From Phycisphaerales bacterium (lineage in GTDB: Bacteria; Planctomycetota; Phycisphaerae; Phycisphaerales; SM1A02), in the NCBI GenBank assembly GCA_014238205.1, contig JABABM010000010.1, positions 1-64,000 on the forward strand: DNA of 64,000 bases, written 5' to 3'. Both the position numbers and the translations under genes were made by a program. The notes beneath the pieces were generated by a model that searched no databases, was not told the origin of the DNA, and saw only the letters and a program-made list of their open reading frames with translations. This document shows, in pieces, positions 52,624-63,122 of the stretch; positions within the stretch are counted from its first letter, which is position 1, and the number at the start of each line of letters is the position of its first letter.

Positions 52624-54105
52624 ATGGAGCAGCAGAACATCCCTGAAGGCATCACCTTCGACGACGTTTTTCTCGTCCCGCAGTACAGCGATGTTACGCC
52701 TGATGAGACACAAACCTCGACCCTGCTCACTCGAAACATAGAGTTGAATATCCCACTCGTGTCTGCTCCGATGGACACGGTTACGGAGTCCAGGTTGGCC
52801 ATATCCATCGCCCAGGAAGGTGGTATAGGCATCATTCACAAGAACATCTCGGTTGAGCAACAAGCTCTCGAGGTGGCGAAGGTCAAGCGGACGCAGAATG
52901 GCATCATTTCCGACCCTATAACACTCAGTCCCGAAGACACGGTTGCCATGGCGACCTCGCTCATGGAGCAGCAGAACGTATCCGGATTCCCAGTGACGAT
53001 CGACGGGACCAGCCGGGGCAAGTTGGCGGGAATACTCACTCGCAGGGACATGAAGTTCGTTGATTCTCCGACTGATCACGTCGGAGAGGTCATGACCCGG
53101 GAAAACCTCATCACGGCACAGCCTGATATCAAACTCAAGGATGCCGAGGCGTTGATGACCCGCGGTCGAGTCGAAAAACTCATCCTGGTCGACAGTGATG
53201 GGGGGCTGGCAGGCCTCGTCACCATGCGTGACATCGAGAACATCAGGCAGCATCCGACGGCTTGCCGAGACGGCAGGGGAAGATTGAGAGTGGGAGCCGC
53301 CGTAGGCGTTCGCCAGTTGGACAGGGTTGCAGCTCTTGTTGAAGCCGAGGTCGATGTTGTCATCGTCGACACGGCGCATGGCCATTCCGCAAATGTCCTC
53401 GATACGATCCGGTCCATCAAGAATGAGCACGACATTGATGTCATCGCTGGAAATATCGCCACGGAAGAAGGAGCAGCCGCAATCATCGATGCGGGGGCTG
53501 ACGCAGTGAAAGTCGGCATAGGGCCCGGGTCGATATGTACGACTCGAATCATAAGTGGCGTAGGTGTTCCCCAGTTGACTGCGATCCGCAATGCCTGCCT
53601 TGCTGCAACAGCTGCGGGCGTACCGGTCATTGCCGACGGTGGCATACGTCAATCAGGTGATATTCCGAAAGCCATTGGATTTGGTGCGAATGTGGTCATG
53701 CTCGGCTCGCTCTTCGCGGGACTTGACGAAAGTCCTGGCGAACTGATCCAGCACAGGGGCAGGCATTTCAAGTCCTACCGAGGCATGGGCAGCCTGGGCG
53801 CCATGGGCGCTGGTTCAGCTGACCGGTATGGGCAGGGAGCCGTTGAGGACACGAGGAAGTACGTGCCGGAAGGTGTGGAAGGCCGTGTCCCGTATCGAGG
53901 CAGTCTTTCGGGGTTCGTCTACCAGATGGTCGGCGGCCTTCGAGCTGCGATGGGGTATTGCGGATGTGCAACCATCAAGGACCTCCAGGAGCGTGCCCGG
54001 TTCGTGCGTGTTTCATCCGCTTCCCTGGTTGAATCGCACGCGCACGACATCCAGATCACCAAGGAAGCTCCCAACTACCAGACGATGAATACCAACGGCG
54101 AGTAG
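52624..54105 (+). CDS. guaB: IMP dehydrogenase
   Basis: 493 residues. Oxidises IMP to XMP, the committed step of GTP synthesis. TIM-barrel with [15 protein letters not shown], two CBS domains inserted (about 95-210), [16 protein letters not shown], the active-site loop [17 protein letters not shown] with the catalytic cysteine, [19 protein letters not shown] and the flap [13 protein letters not shown] 52624 is chosen from the promoter position; 52594 and 52480 would be N-terminal extensions not found in the family. Followed by tRNA-Arg after 16 bases. Confidence 0.95.
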   Translation: MEQQNIPEGITFDDVFLVPQYSDVTPDETQTSTLLTRNIELNIPLVSAPMDTVTESRLAISIAQEGGIGIIHKNISVEQQALEVAKVKRTQNGIISDPITLSPEDTVAMATSLMEQQNVSGFPVTIDGTSRGKLAGILTRRDMKFVDSPTDHVGEVMTRENLITAQPDIKLKDAEALMTRGRVEKLILVDSDGGLAGLVTMRDIENIRQHPTACRDGRGRLRVGAAVGVRQLDRVAALVEAEVDVVIVDTAHGHSANVLDTIRSIKNEHDIDVIAGNIATEEGAAAIIDAGADAVKVGIGPGSICTTRIISGVGVPQLTAIRNACLAATAAGVPVIADGGIRQSGDIPKAIGFGANVVMLGSLFAGLDESPGELIQHRGRHFKSYRGMGSLGAMGAGSADRYGQGAVEDTRKYVPEGVEGRVPYRGSLSGFVYQMVGGLRAAMGYCGCATIKDLQERARFVRVSSASLVESHAHDIQITKEAPNYQTMNTNGE

Positions 54106-54121
54106 TCGCCCTTCCTGCCGG

Positions 54122-54195
54122 GTCCATATAGCTCAATTGGATAGAGCGTCGGCCTCCGAAGCCGAAGGTTGCAGGTTCGAGCCCCGCCATGGATG
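54122..54195 (+). tRNA. tRNA-Arg (CCG)
   Basis: Cloverleaf with anticodon CCG in loop CTCCGAA, D arm GCTC...GAGC with AATTGGATA loop, and T loop TTCGAGC. CCA is not encoded. Two A-C mismatches occur, A7-C66 in the acceptor stem and A51-C63 in the T stem, together with a G1-U72 wobble, so the molecule may be weakened. Confidence 0.88.
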
Positions 54196-54204
54196 TTGAA
54201 TGAA

Positions 54205-54240
54205 ACAGGCCCCGCACGATGTGCGGGGCCTGTAGTTCTA
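54205..54240. terminator. Terminator after tRNA-Arg
   Basis: A perfect 13-bp stem ACAGGCCCCGCAC / GTGCGGGGCCTGT with loop GAT, followed by AGTTCTATT. It sits between tRNA-Arg and the convergent metalloprotease gene. Confidence 0.85.
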
Positions 54241-54257
54241 TTCAGGAATAAACGGAC

Positions 54258-57200
54258 TCAGGGACAGTCGCCCCAGCCGGCGATGACTTCAAGCAGCTCA
54301 TCGACGCCGTAGGGATTGCCCCAGCCAGCAATGACATGCAGCAGGTCGTCGACGTTGACCATGGAGTCCCCGTCGTAGTCACCCGGGCAGGTTTCCGCAT
54401 CGCCACACTCGGTCACGCTGACTCTGATCGCATCGACACCCGCCTCGACGACCGAAGCGTCGTTGATGTCTTCAGCTGTGAATCGGAGACGGAAATCTTC
54501 AGACGGCGTTATGCCGCTGATCTCCGAAACGACGAAAGATACGTCGTACCAGTTGCCGTTTGCCTCCGGATCGCTGGATTCAATGACTTCGAGTGTTACC
54601 CAGGACGAGCCCCCGTCATCAGATGCCTCGACGAGGAAGAAGTCATCCTGCGGCGCAGTCGTGCATCCGCCGCCGTTGTTGTACCAGCGACTGTAGGACA
54701 CCACCGCTCCAGCCTTGGAGGCGTCGAGCATGGGTGACGTCAGGATGGCCTGACCGCCATCCACATCACTGTTGCAGGAGCCTGCCGAACTGTTGTCCGT
54801 CAGCCAGCTCTGGCCGGAACCGTCCGCATCCGCGGGGGGGTCGCAACGCTCGCAGTTGACGGGGATGCCCCGGTCCCACTGGCCGTCAGTGGCTCCACCA
54901 GAGACAGACCAGCCCGTATCGGTCTCACAGTCATCCTCGTAGGTGACCACGATCTCGGAGTAGACACTCGCGGAGTTGGAGGAGGAGTTGTACACGGCTC
55001 CCTCTGAATCCTGAGCCGAGAACCAGTAGTCCACGGGAAGGCATTCAAGCGAGGGGAAGGAGGCGTCGTAGACGTTGTCAGAGACCTCGTACATGGTTCC
55101 CATGCTTTCAGTGCCATCCTGCACGTAGTGGAGTGCCCCAGTGCCAGGTTGTGGGACTACTTCACCGCTGCCGCCGATTTCAACACGGATGGTGGTGGAG
55201 CCGTCAGGATGCAGGACTTCCGGAAGACCTTCAGGGAAACCAAAGGACAAGGAGCCGCTTTCACAGGGCTCACCGGGGCCTTCAACGGACATGGTGCCGC
55301 TACCCGTGGCCCCATTCCATCCGCCAATTCGGATGAAGCAGGTCTGACCTTCGGTGACATCGACCGAGAGCAGGGAGGTGTAGCCTCCACAGCCGCTGTT
55401 GTCGCCATTGCATGCGATCTGGGTAAGACCGTCGCAGCTGCCCGTATACACGGCCAGGTCACTGTCGAAGTTGACCGAGTCGCACAGGCTCACGGTCATG
55501 GTGCCTGTGCCACAGGCTACCAGGCGGTACCAGACGTCAGGATCACACTCAGTCATGTAGGTTCCGGAGCACTGTGATTCATCCACGGGAACGCCGGATG
55601 ACAGTGCGCCGATCGTGTTGACATCCCACGTGCCCCAGGTGATTTCGCGTGCAGTCACGCAATCATCATTGTCCAGTGGCTCTGGAATATCACCCATGTT
55701 GTGAAGCTCGAATGCCTGCTGGATCTGCTCGATATGCGGGGTTCCGTTTGACAGGTCGCCGTCATCATCGTCAAGCGTGAGGTAGTCGAGCAGGATCGTT
55801 CCATTGATGGAAGAGCCGCTGTGAAGCGGCATGGAATCAATGACAAGCTGGGCAGCAATGTCAAAGCCATCCGCCGGATAGGCAGCTTCCATGAGATCGA
55901 CGAGGTCCCAGACCACGCCGGAAATCAACTGGCCGCAGGAGTGGATGGCACTTCCGCATGTGGAGCAGCCGGCAGCGTCATACTGACAGTTGTTGTCTGC
56001 ATTGCGGATGCCGTTCACGCAGTCGTTCGTGTAGAAGCCGCGGGCAAGTTGGTTGTCGCCCGTGATGAGCACTCCCATGACGTCACCCATGCCTTCGCCG
56101 TAGGCACCTTGCCCGGAGCCGGCGCAATCGACAAGGTGATGTCCGTACTCATGGTGGACGATGACCGAGAATGCCGTATTGGAGCAGCCGCCGGCCTCGT
56201 TGTAGAAGTTGATCGACGAGTAGTCGTAGAAGGCATTGCAGCTGCTGGAAAGGTTTACATTCACCGGGAATCCCTGCTGGGTTCCGATGATCGGGTAGCT
56301 TGGGCTGTAGTACAGGACGAAATCGCGAACGATGTTCGACTGCAGGTATGCATCGGATTGTGCCAGCGTGAACTCACTCGTGTTGGCGTTGTGGACTTCG
56401 CCGACGCCGCCGTCGGAAATCAAGGTGCTGTAGGTTGCTTCAGAACCCTGGTCGTTGTTGACGGCGAACCATTGACCGGTAAATCCACTGGTGGCCTCGA
56501 CCACGGCCCCTGAGTTGTCCAGGCTGAAGAAGCCATATTCATCAGCGTACGTGCTGGCGCCGTTGTTGCCGGACACGTAGGCATACGGCATGGCGTAATT
56601 GGAATCTGATTCACAGATGTCAGCACCCGATCCATCGGTGCTCTGCGAGGTCACGGTGCCACTGACATCTCCAAGAATGCTGCTGGAGATCGCGTTGGCC
56701 GCTGTTGTTGCAGCCGTGTGTCCGCAGTTGACGATCCTGTCTTCCTCGTAGAGCACGTCGCCCGTTTCCGAGTCGACCAGAAGAAGCCAGCGGCTGTAGG
56801 TGTCGTTGATCTTGGATCCAGATTCGACCTCGACTCGCGCGGCAAGACGTGGTGAGATTGCTTCGTCTTCGCCGCCGGCGAAGATCATGTAAGCAGGATC
56901 GGAGGCAAGACGTGCTGGCTGCCCGAGGAAACGGGTGCCGGTGGCCACGGCCTTGCCCAGGTCGGGCGTTGCTCCACGATTGATTCCAGGACGGAACTCG
57001 CCAAGGGGCTTCAGATCGGACGTTGCCTGTACGACCGGATGCCCTGCAGTGTTCTTGACCAGGAGTGAAAGGCGGGAACCGAAGACCGGGATGCCATCCA
57101 CGGATTGGTGGAAAAACATATTCGTAAACTTGTAGGTGTCAGTTGCTCGGTCGTACATCAACGGCTGTTCCTCAAGTCCGCCTGCAAAGGGCTTGCCGGC

Positions 57201-57509
57201 CTCAAGTTCAACCGCATCAATGCCGAACATGCCAGCGTGCAGCTCGATGAAGTCGCCAGCGGCATCAGCGGGGCTGCTGCCATTGGCAAAGGCATGTCCC
57301 GCGATCTTGTTGACGCGACCATCAGCGGTCTTGGCGACGATGATTCCCGGCTGCTGGGCCGTGAATTGGCTGAGAGCCAGCGCGGCAGAAGCAGAAGACT
57401 TCCTGGCAGGGGTTTTATCTTGAGCTGCGTGGATTGATCCAGCAAGAATGAATGCGGCAAGAGATGCTGCTGCGATAACTGGGCGATGTACGTAGTTGGG
57501 CGTATTCAT
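54258..57509 (-). CDS. Large surface zinc metalloprotease with dockerin-like tail
   Basis: 1083 residues. Signal peptide (VIAAASLAAFILAGSIHAA), an N-terminal propeptide of the fungalysin/thermolysin type (FHQSVDGIPVFGSRLSL, about 130-150), then the catalytic region with HEXXH in VIVHHEYGHHLVD and a downstream glutamate in GEGMGDVMGVL: an M36-like gluzincin. Downstream lie beta-sandwich domains rich in Cys and Asp (DDCVTAREITWG, DPDVWYRLVACGTGTMTVSLC). The C-terminus is a dockerin-like segment: DYDGDSMVNVDDLLHVIAGWG followed by a second DELLEVIAGWG lacking its calcium loop. It is secreted, probably for protein degradation outside the cell. GGAGAG precedes the ATG. Confidence 0.88.
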   Translation of the reverse strand: MNTPNYVHRPVIAAASLAAFILAGSIHAAQDKTPARKSSASAALALSQFTAQQPGIIVAKTADGRVNKIAGHAFANGSSPADAAGDFIELHAGMFGIDAVELEAGKPFAGGLEEQPLMYDRATDTYKFTNMFFHQSVDGIPVFGSRLSLLVKNTAGHPVVQATSDLKPLGEFRPGINRGATPDLGKAVATGTRFLGQPARLASDPAYMIFAGGEDEAISPRLAARVEVESGSKINDTYSRWLLLVDSETGDVLYEEDRIVNCGHTAATTAANAISSSILGDVSGTVTSQSTDGSGADICESDSNYAMPYAYVSGNNGASTYADEYGFFSLDNSGAVVEATSGFTGQWFAVNNDQGSEATYSTLISDGGVGEVHNANTSEFTLAQSDAYLQSNIVRDFVLYYSPSYPIIGTQQGFPVNVNLSSSCNAFYDYSSINFYNEAGGCSNTAFSVIVHHEYGHHLVDCAGSGQGAYGEGMGDVMGVLITGDNQLARGFYTNDCVNGIRNADNNCQYDAAGCSTCGSAIHSCGQLISGVVWDLVDLMEAAYPADGFDIAAQLVIDSMPLHSGSSINGTILLDYLTLDDDDGDLSNGTPHIEQIQQAFELHNMGDIPEPLDNDDCVTAREITWGTWDVNTIGALSSGVPVDESQCSGTYMTECDPDVWYRLVACGTGTMTVSLCDSVNFDSDLAVYTGSCDGLTQIACNGDNSGCGGYTSLLSVDVTEGQTCFIRIGGWNGATGSGTMSVEGPGEPCESGSLSFGFPEGLPEVLHPDGSTTIRVEIGGSGEVVPQPGTGALHYVQDGTESMGTMYEVSDNVYDASFPSLECLPVDYWFSAQDSEGAVYNSSSNSASVYSEIVVTYEDDCETDTGWSVSGGATDGQWDRGIPVNCERCDPPADADGSGQSWLTDNSSAGSCNSDVDGGQAILTSPMLDASKAGAVVSYSRWYNNGGGCTTAPQDDFFLVEASDDGGSSWVTLEVIESSDPEANGNWYDVSFVVSEISGITPSEDFRLRFTAEDINDASVVEAGVDAIRVSVTECGDAETCPGDYDGDSMVNVDDLLHVIAGWGNPYGVDELLEVIAGWGDCP

Positions 57510-57904
57510 TGGTACGAGTTCTCTCCACTCACAGGTCAATGATGTCAGGGCGTTGCACCCTTGAACCACTGCTGGTGTTCAACGGTCTCGGTCCGCAAAT
57601 GGTCTACAAACCACCGCCTGGACCAAGAACGCCCCCCCGGGCACTCTCCGCTCTCTCAAGTCAACAAAGTCTACAGCTCAGAAGGCGTATTCCAACTCCA
57701 TATCCAGCATATATGCTCCGTAAATGTGCCTTTGAGCAGAAGTTGGGAGCGTCAGTCGAAATTGCCTTGCGGCTTTCGCAGGCACGGAGAGCGCTGATAG
57801 TCCTTGATGAACCCGATATCCGGGTTTCTGGGCAAATCCCGGTACCATGCCCTGTCGTGACAGTCGAAACAAATACTCCGGAAGAAGAGGGAAGGAAAGG
57901 CCGC
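57510..57904. other. Divergent promoter region
   Basis: 395 bases between the metalloprotease and the FHA protein genes. It includes a perfect 12-bp palindrome AGCATATATGCT (57706-57717), close to an AT-rich stretch that could hold promoters in both directions. Open frames crossing it are extensions of the flanking genes and look non-coding. Confidence 0.4.
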
Positions 57905-59518
57905 ATGCACGGCCTCCGTTTCTACGTCATTGCAGGCCCGGAACTGCCTGTCATAGAGATCGGAACGTCAGGGGGAGTCATTGGTCGATCCGGCGATTGT
58001 GACATTCGCCTTCCTGCAGCAACGGTATCGAGGCGACATGCCAGCATCGAGTATGCAGCTGGCCAGTGGACGATCAAGGACCTCGGGGGAACCAATGGAA
58101 CATTCCTCAATGATGTGCGACTTGAATCGAACGCCATCTCGATCCTCGTTGAGGGGGACAGACTTCAGATCGGTCCATGGATGCTCCAGGTGGGGACGAT
58201 GGAGGCGACAACCGTGTCCCTTCCTACGGCCCCGGATGAAGAGGAAGTTGAGGACAGGGTCAAGAGGATCGACCCATCGGATGTCGCCGCGCTGGCGAGA
58301 CATCGCCTGTCCCTGTTCATCGAATGCGCCGGCTTGATCCACCAGGCTACGAACGAAGCTGAACAGGCTGAGGCCATTGTTGCATCAGCACTTGAAGGCA
58401 CGGGATTTGGACGAGGGGCGCTCCTTCGTTCAAGAGGGGAAGGCGACCAGGTTGAGGTTCTTCACTACAAGGTTGCCGGGAACTCGGAAGGAACATTCGA
58501 CACGTTCAGTCGTTCCTTGATCCGAGCGGCTTCGGAAGGCGACATGGTGAGCTTGCTCAGCGATGCCCAGCCTGATTATGGCCAGAGTATTGCTGATTTG
58601 AACATCCACTCCGCCCTGTGCTGCCCAATCGAGGTTGATGAATCGATCGCCTCCATTCTCTATCTCGACGCCCGAGGAGGAGAGGCGACCGTGCAGGCAG
58701 ACGCAACAGGTTTCTGCCAGGCACTTGTTCGAATAGCCGGCCTTTCCATCGGCAACCTTCGACGTCGTGAACTGGTTGAACGTCAGCAGCGACTCGAAGG
58801 AGATCTCGCCGCCGCTCGAGAGGCACAGCAATTCATCGTCCCGCTCATGGGGGGCCGGATCGGCGACTTCGACTATGCCGTCCTGTTTCGCCCTGGACGA
58901 TTCGCCTCCGGCGATCTCTTTGATGTCATTGAACTTGATGATGGGCGTGTCGTCATCTGCCTCGGTGATGTCAGCGGAAAGGGAATCGGGGCGGCTATCC
59001 TCATGGCCGCATCCCAGTCCTTTCTTCATAGTGCCATCCTGAACCACAAGGATCCCGGCCTCGCCGTATCGGCGCTGAATGACTATGTATCAAAGCGATC
59101 CGCAACGAACAGGTTCATTTCTCTCTGGGTCGGGGTCTTCGATCCGTCCTCGGGGGAGGTGATCTACGTGGACGCGGGCCATGGTCACTGGGTCCACGCT
59201 CGAATTGACGGAACATGTCATTCCCCGGAACGTGCGGATCACCAGCCCGTGGGGATCATGGGTGGAACCGAGTTTACGACAAGCACCTTGTCGTATTCAC
59301 GTGGGGACAGGATCCTCATCATGACGGACGGGGTCGTGGAACAGCCCGACCAGGAGGGGGAGCAGTTCGGCATGGAGCGAGTTCATGAACTGCTTTCAAA
59401 GACAAAGATGCCCGCAGACGATGTCCAGCAGCTTGTCGACTCCGTCTACGGCTTTGCAAGCACGGATGAACTGGCTGATGACACGACGATTGCATCAATA
59501 GGCCTACCCATGGAATAG
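57905..59518 (+). CDS. FHA-GAF-SpoIIE (PP2C) signalling protein
   Basis: 537 residues. FHA domain (about 1-100: IGRSGDCDIRLPAATVSRRHASIEY and GTNGTFLNDVRL) binds phosphothreonine; a GAF-like domain (about 120-290) follows; a coiled linker (ELVERQQRLEGDLAAAREAQQ) leads to a SpoIIE/RsbU phosphatase domain (about 310-535: VVICLGDVSGKGIGAAILMAASQ and RILIMTDGVVEQ with metal aspartates). The architecture is that of a partner-switching regulator controlling an anti-sigma or similar factor. ATG 57905 has AGGAAAGG upstream. Cytoplasmic. Confidence 0.9.
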   Translation: MHGLRFYVIAGPELPVIEIGTSGGVIGRSGDCDIRLPAATVSRRHASIEYAAGQWTIKDLGGTNGTFLNDVRLESNAISILVEGDRLQIGPWMLQVGTMEATTVSLPTAPDEEEVEDRVKRIDPSDVAALARHRLSLFIECAGLIHQATNEAEQAEAIVASALEGTGFGRGALLRSRGEGDQVEVLHYKVAGNSEGTFDTFSRSLIRAASEGDMVSLLSDAQPDYGQSIADLNIHSALCCPIEVDESIASILYLDARGGEATVQADATGFCQALVRIAGLSIGNLRRRELVERQQRLEGDLAAAREAQQFIVPLMGGRIGDFDYAVLFRPGRFASGDLFDVIELDDGRVVICLGDVSGKGIGAAILMAASQSFLHSAILNHKDPGLAVSALNDYVSKRSATNRFISLWVGVFDPSSGEVIYVDAGHGHWVHARIDGTCHSPERADHQPVGIMGGTEFTTSTLSYSRGDRILIMTDGVVEQPDQEGEQFGMERVHELLSKTKMPADDVQQLVDSVYGFASTDELADDTTIASIGLPME

Positions 59519-59576
59519 CCCGGCATGGTGTGTGAGCACGATGTAGAGTGCGTCCCAGACTCGGAGAGAGTTGAGC

Positions 59577-60356
59577 ATGCGAATATTCCATTTCTACCAG
59601 TCATTGATCGGCAAGAAGGTGATTGTCGCCATAACCGGCGCAATCATGGTTGGCTTCCTTCTCCTGCATGTCTACGGGAACTTCCATGTCTACTTCGGCG
59701 CCCAGAAGATCAACGAGTACTCCGAGTGGCTCCGTACATTCGGGACACACCTCTTCGGGAAGGGTGGCCTCCTCTGGATCATCAGGATCATCGTCGGCGG
59801 AGCACTCATCCTGCATGTGATCACCGTGGCCCAGTTGATCGCTCACAACAAGGCGGCAAGGCCCGTTAAATATCGTGTCATCAGTCGCCGGCGACGCATC
59901 ATCGTCGGCTCAACCATGGCCATTTCCGGACTCTGCCTGCTGGCCTTCCTGGTCTTTCACATCCTCCAGTTCACCACCGGCACGATCCGCCCGACACCGT
60001 TCCACGAAGTAGACGGCGTTGGAATCGTCTACATCAATCTCTATGAGGCATTCCAGGTCACCTGGATCGCATGGCTCTACATCGGGGCCGTTGCGTTGCT
60101 GGGAGTCCATCTCTACCACGGGGCATGGAGCTTCTTCCAGACGATCGGGTGGAACAATCCCGACCGAAACACGACATGGCGTCGCCTGGCCACGGCAATC
60201 GCCGTCGGCTTGTTCCTCGGCTTTGCCTCAGTACCATTCCTCTTCTGGGTCGGCGTCATGCCCGAGCCTCACGTCGGACAGATTGTCGAATCGGCTGAAC
60301 TGGGCTCAACGGCAGTCGGCGGAATGCCCCTGGAAGGAGGCGAGCCTTGGAACTGA
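59577..60356 (+). CDS. sdhC: Succinate dehydrogenase cytochrome b subunit
   Basis: 259 residues. Single large membrane anchor with five helices, as in dihaem B-type complexes: [97 protein letters not shown] and the last helix near the C-terminus. The conserved helix histidines in these are haem ligands. It passes electrons to menaquinone. ATG 59577 has GGAGAG upstream. It starts the SdhCAB operon. Confidence 0.92.
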   Translation: MRIFHFYQSLIGKKVIVAITGAIMVGFLLLHVYGNFHVYFGAQKINEYSEWLRTFGTHLFGKGGLLWIIRIIVGGALILHVITVAQLIAHNKAARPVKYRVISRRRRIIVGSTMAISGLCLLAFLVFHILQFTTGTIRPTPFHEVDGVGIVYINLYEAFQVTWIAWLYIGAVALLGVHLYHGAWSFFQTIGWNNPDRNTTWRRLATAIAVGLFLGFASVPFLFWVGVMPEPHVGQIVESAELGSTAVGGMPLEGGEPWN

Positions 60357-62263
60357 ATGCACGCATTCCAGAGGGGTACGTCGAGGAGAAGTGGGAGAAC
60401 CATCTCGAGCACATCAACCTCGTTGGCCCCAACAACAGGCCCAAGTACGACATCATCGTCGTAGGCTCTGGCCTGGCTGGAGCATCAGCTGCTTCTTCGC
60501 TGGCTGCACAGGGGTACAACGTTCACTGCTTCTGCTTTCAGGACTCCCCGCGGCGTGCCCACAGCATCGCTGCCCAGGGCGGCATCAATGCAGCCAAGAA
60601 CTACAGGGATGATGGCGACACGATCTATCGACTCTTCTATGACACGCAGAAGGGGGGAGACTTCAGATCTCGTGAGGCCAATGTCTATCGACTGGCCCAG
60701 TTGAGCAGGAACATCATCGACCAGGCGACTGCACAGGGAGTGCCGTTCGCGCGCGAATATGGAGGGCTGCTTGCCAATCGTTCATTTGGAGGGGTCCTCG
60801 TTTCCCGTACGTTCTACTGCCGCGGGCAGACTGGGCAGCAGCTTCTGCTGGGCGCCTACCAGACCATGCAGCAGCAGATCATGACGGGGCGTCTGACTAT
60901 GCATACCCGTTGTGAAATGCAGGACGTTGTCGTTGTAGACGGGCGAGCGAGGGGCATTGTTGTACGGGACCTGGTGACCGGTGAAATCCGATCCCATGCG
61001 GCCGACGCAGTCGTTCTCGCTTCGGGTGGATATGGAAACGTGTACTTCAAGTCAACCAATGCCATCAACTGCAACGCAACTGCAGCATGGAGGGCGCATC
61101 GGCGTGGTGCTGGCTTTGCAAACCCCTGCTACGTACAGATTCATCCGACATGCATACCCGTATCAGGGAACTTCCAGTGCAAGCTCACCCTCATGAGCGA
61201 GTCGCTTCGCAATGACGGGAGAGTCTGGGTGCCACGCAAGAAGAACGATGGGCGCAAGCCCCAGGACATACCTGAGGAAGACCGAAACTATTACCTCGAG
61301 GATCGATATCCGTCGTATGGAAATCTCGTGCCTCGTGACGTTGCTTCACGTAATGCGAAAATCGTCTGCGACGACGGGTATGGAGTTCTTGGCGAAGGCA
61401 GCAGGGCCGTCTACCTTGATTTCAAGGATGCCATAGACCGCGAAGGCCGCAAGGTCATTTCAGAGCGATACGGCAACCTGTTCCAGATGTACGACGATAT
61501 CACTGGAGAGTCACCTTACGACACCCCATTCAGGATCTACCCTGCGGTGCACTACGTCATGGGAGGGTTGTGGGTCGACTACAACCTGATGACGAACATC
61601 CCGGGCCTCTACGCAGTCGGGGAAGCCAACTTCTCAGATCATGGTGCAAACCGACTCGGCGCCAGCTCGATGATGCAGTGCCTGGCCGACGGGTATTTCA
61701 TTCTTCCGCAGACGATCGGCGACTACCTGCACGATATCTACCAGGACAAGGTTTCCACGGACCACCCGGCATTCAGCGAAGCAGAGGAGGATTGCCGCCA
61801 TCGAATCGAATGCCTGATGGGCATTGGCGGCACTCGTACTCCGCTTGCCTTCCACAAGGAGCTGGGCGATGTCGTCTGGGAACACTGCGGAATGGCGAGA
61901 ACAGCCAAGGGGCTTCGAGAAGCACAGAAGCAGATCAAGCGAATCAGGAAGGAGTTCTGGGAAGATCTCCATGTTCCTGGTGCGTCCGATGGCGTGAACC
62001 AGGCACTTGAACGGGCCGGGCGTGTTGCGGATTTCATCGACCTTGCCGACTTGATGTGTCAGGACGCGCTTGACCGTGATGAATCATGCGGTTGCCACCT
62101 GAGAGAAGAGCATCAGACCAAGGACGGCGAAGTCATTCGAAATGACGGAAAATTTTCGAATGTATCCGTCTGGGAGTTCAAGGGAGACGGCAAGCGGCAC
62201 AAGAAGCACCGCGAGAAACTTGAGTTTGAACTTCTGGAACCAATGAAGCGGAGTTACAAGTGA
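60347..62263 (+). CDS. sdhA: Succinate dehydrogenase / fumarate reductase flavoprotein subunit
   Basis: 638 residues from a TTG at 60347, chosen because AGGAGG lies six bases upstream; there is no ATG alternative at the conserved N-terminus. FAD-binding [21 protein letters not shown], the covalent-FAD histidine in [24 protein letters not shown], the catalytic Arg region and [23 protein letters not shown]. This is the form that goes with single-subunit dihaem SdhC and menaquinone. GTGA overlap leads into sdhB. Confidence 0.96.
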   Translation: MELNARIPEGYVEEKWENHLEHINLVGPNNRPKYDIIVVGSGLAGASAASSLAAQGYNVHCFCFQDSPRRAHSIAAQGGINAAKNYRDDGDTIYRLFYDTQKGGDFRSREANVYRLAQLSRNIIDQATAQGVPFAREYGGLLANRSFGGVLVSRTFYCRGQTGQQLLLGAYQTMQQQIMTGRLTMHTRCEMQDVVVVDGRARGIVVRDLVTGEIRSHAADAVVLASGGYGNVYFKSTNAINCNATAAWRAHRRGAGFANPCYVQIHPTCIPVSGNFQCKLTLMSESLRNDGRVWVPRKKNDGRKPQDIPEEDRNYYLEDRYPSYGNLVPRDVASRNAKIVCDDGYGVLGEGSRAVYLDFKDAIDREGRKVISERYGNLFQMYDDITGESPYDTPFRIYPAVHYVMGGLWVDYNLMTNIPGLYAVGEANFSDHGANRLGASSMMQCLADGYFILPQTIGDYLHDIYQDKVSTDHPAFSEAEEDCRHRIECLMGIGGTRTPLAFHKELGDVVWEHCGMARTAKGLREAQKQIKRIRKEFWEDLHVPGASDGVNQALERAGRVADFIDLADLMCQDALDRDESCGCHLREEHQTKDGEVIRNDGKFSNVSVWEFKGDGKRHKKHREKLEFELLEPMKRSYK

Positions 62264-63039
62264 TAAGCCTCACACTTCATGTCTGGCGGCAGAAGGACTC
62301 GGCCTCTCATGGCGGGTTCATGGCCTATCGATTGGCAGGTGTTGACGAGTCCATGTCCTTTCTCGAGATGATGGATCTGCTCAATGAGCAGATCACTGAA
62401 AGCGGGGGAGAGCCGATCGCCTTCGACAGCGACTGCAGGGAAGGGATCTGCGGCTCCTGCTCGATGGTGATCAACGGAAGAGCCCACGGCCCGGGACATT
62501 TCTGCACAACCTGCGAAGTGCGCATGCGGGAGTTCCGGGATGGCGACGAGATCTGGATCGAACCCTTCAGGTCGGTCGCATTTCCTCCAATCAAGGACCT
62601 GATGGTCGATCGATCCGCCTTCGACCGTGTCATCCAGGCAGGCGGGTATGTAACGGTCCACTCAGGGCCGAAGCCTGATCCAAACACCATCCCGATCTCC
62701 CATGAAATTTCCGAACTGGCCATGGATGCGGCCGAGTGCATCGGCTGCGGGGCATGTGTAGCAGCATGTCCAAATGGTTCAGCCATGCTCTTCACTTCAG
62801 CGAAGATCAATCACCTGAATATTCTTCCCCAGGGCCAGCCAGAAGCAAAAGCCAGAGTCCTTGGCATGGTCGAGCAGATGGACAGCGAGGGGTTCGGCTC
62901 CTGCACCAACCACGCCGAATGCCAGGATGCATGTCCGAAGGGGATTTCAATACAGTTCATCAGCGAGATGAACAGGCAGTACAGGGACTCCTCGCTCCGC
63001 AAGCCGAAGAAGGTTCGAGGCCAGCTGGAATCCCAGTAG
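62260..63039 (+). CDS. sdhB: Succinate dehydrogenase iron-sulfur subunit
   Basis: 259 residues from GTG in a GTGA overlap with sdhA. Ferredoxin-like [2Fe-2S] site CREGICGSC with later CTTC, and the C-terminal cluster cysteines [15 protein letters not shown] and [15 protein letters not shown] for [4Fe-4S] and [3Fe-4S]. It links the flavoprotein to the membrane cytochrome. The three genes form a complete Complex II. Confidence 0.96.
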   Translation: MISLTLHVWRQKDSASHGGFMAYRLAGVDESMSFLEMMDLLNEQITESGGEPIAFDSDCREGICGSCSMVINGRAHGPGHFCTTCEVRMREFRDGDEIWIEPFRSVAFPPIKDLMVDRSAFDRVIQAGGYVTVHSGPKPDPNTIPISHEISELAMDAAECIGCGACVAACPNGSAMLFTSAKINHLNILPQGQPEAKARVLGMVEQMDSEGFGSCTNHAECQDACPKGISIQFISEMNRQYRDSSLRKPKKVRGQLESQ

Positions 63040-63122
63040 CCACTGGACCACCGCCTTCCAGATGAGTGCTAAACTGCTCAACTTCAATGGGGCGAGGTGC
63101 CCCGTTTGAGACGGAGTGATCC

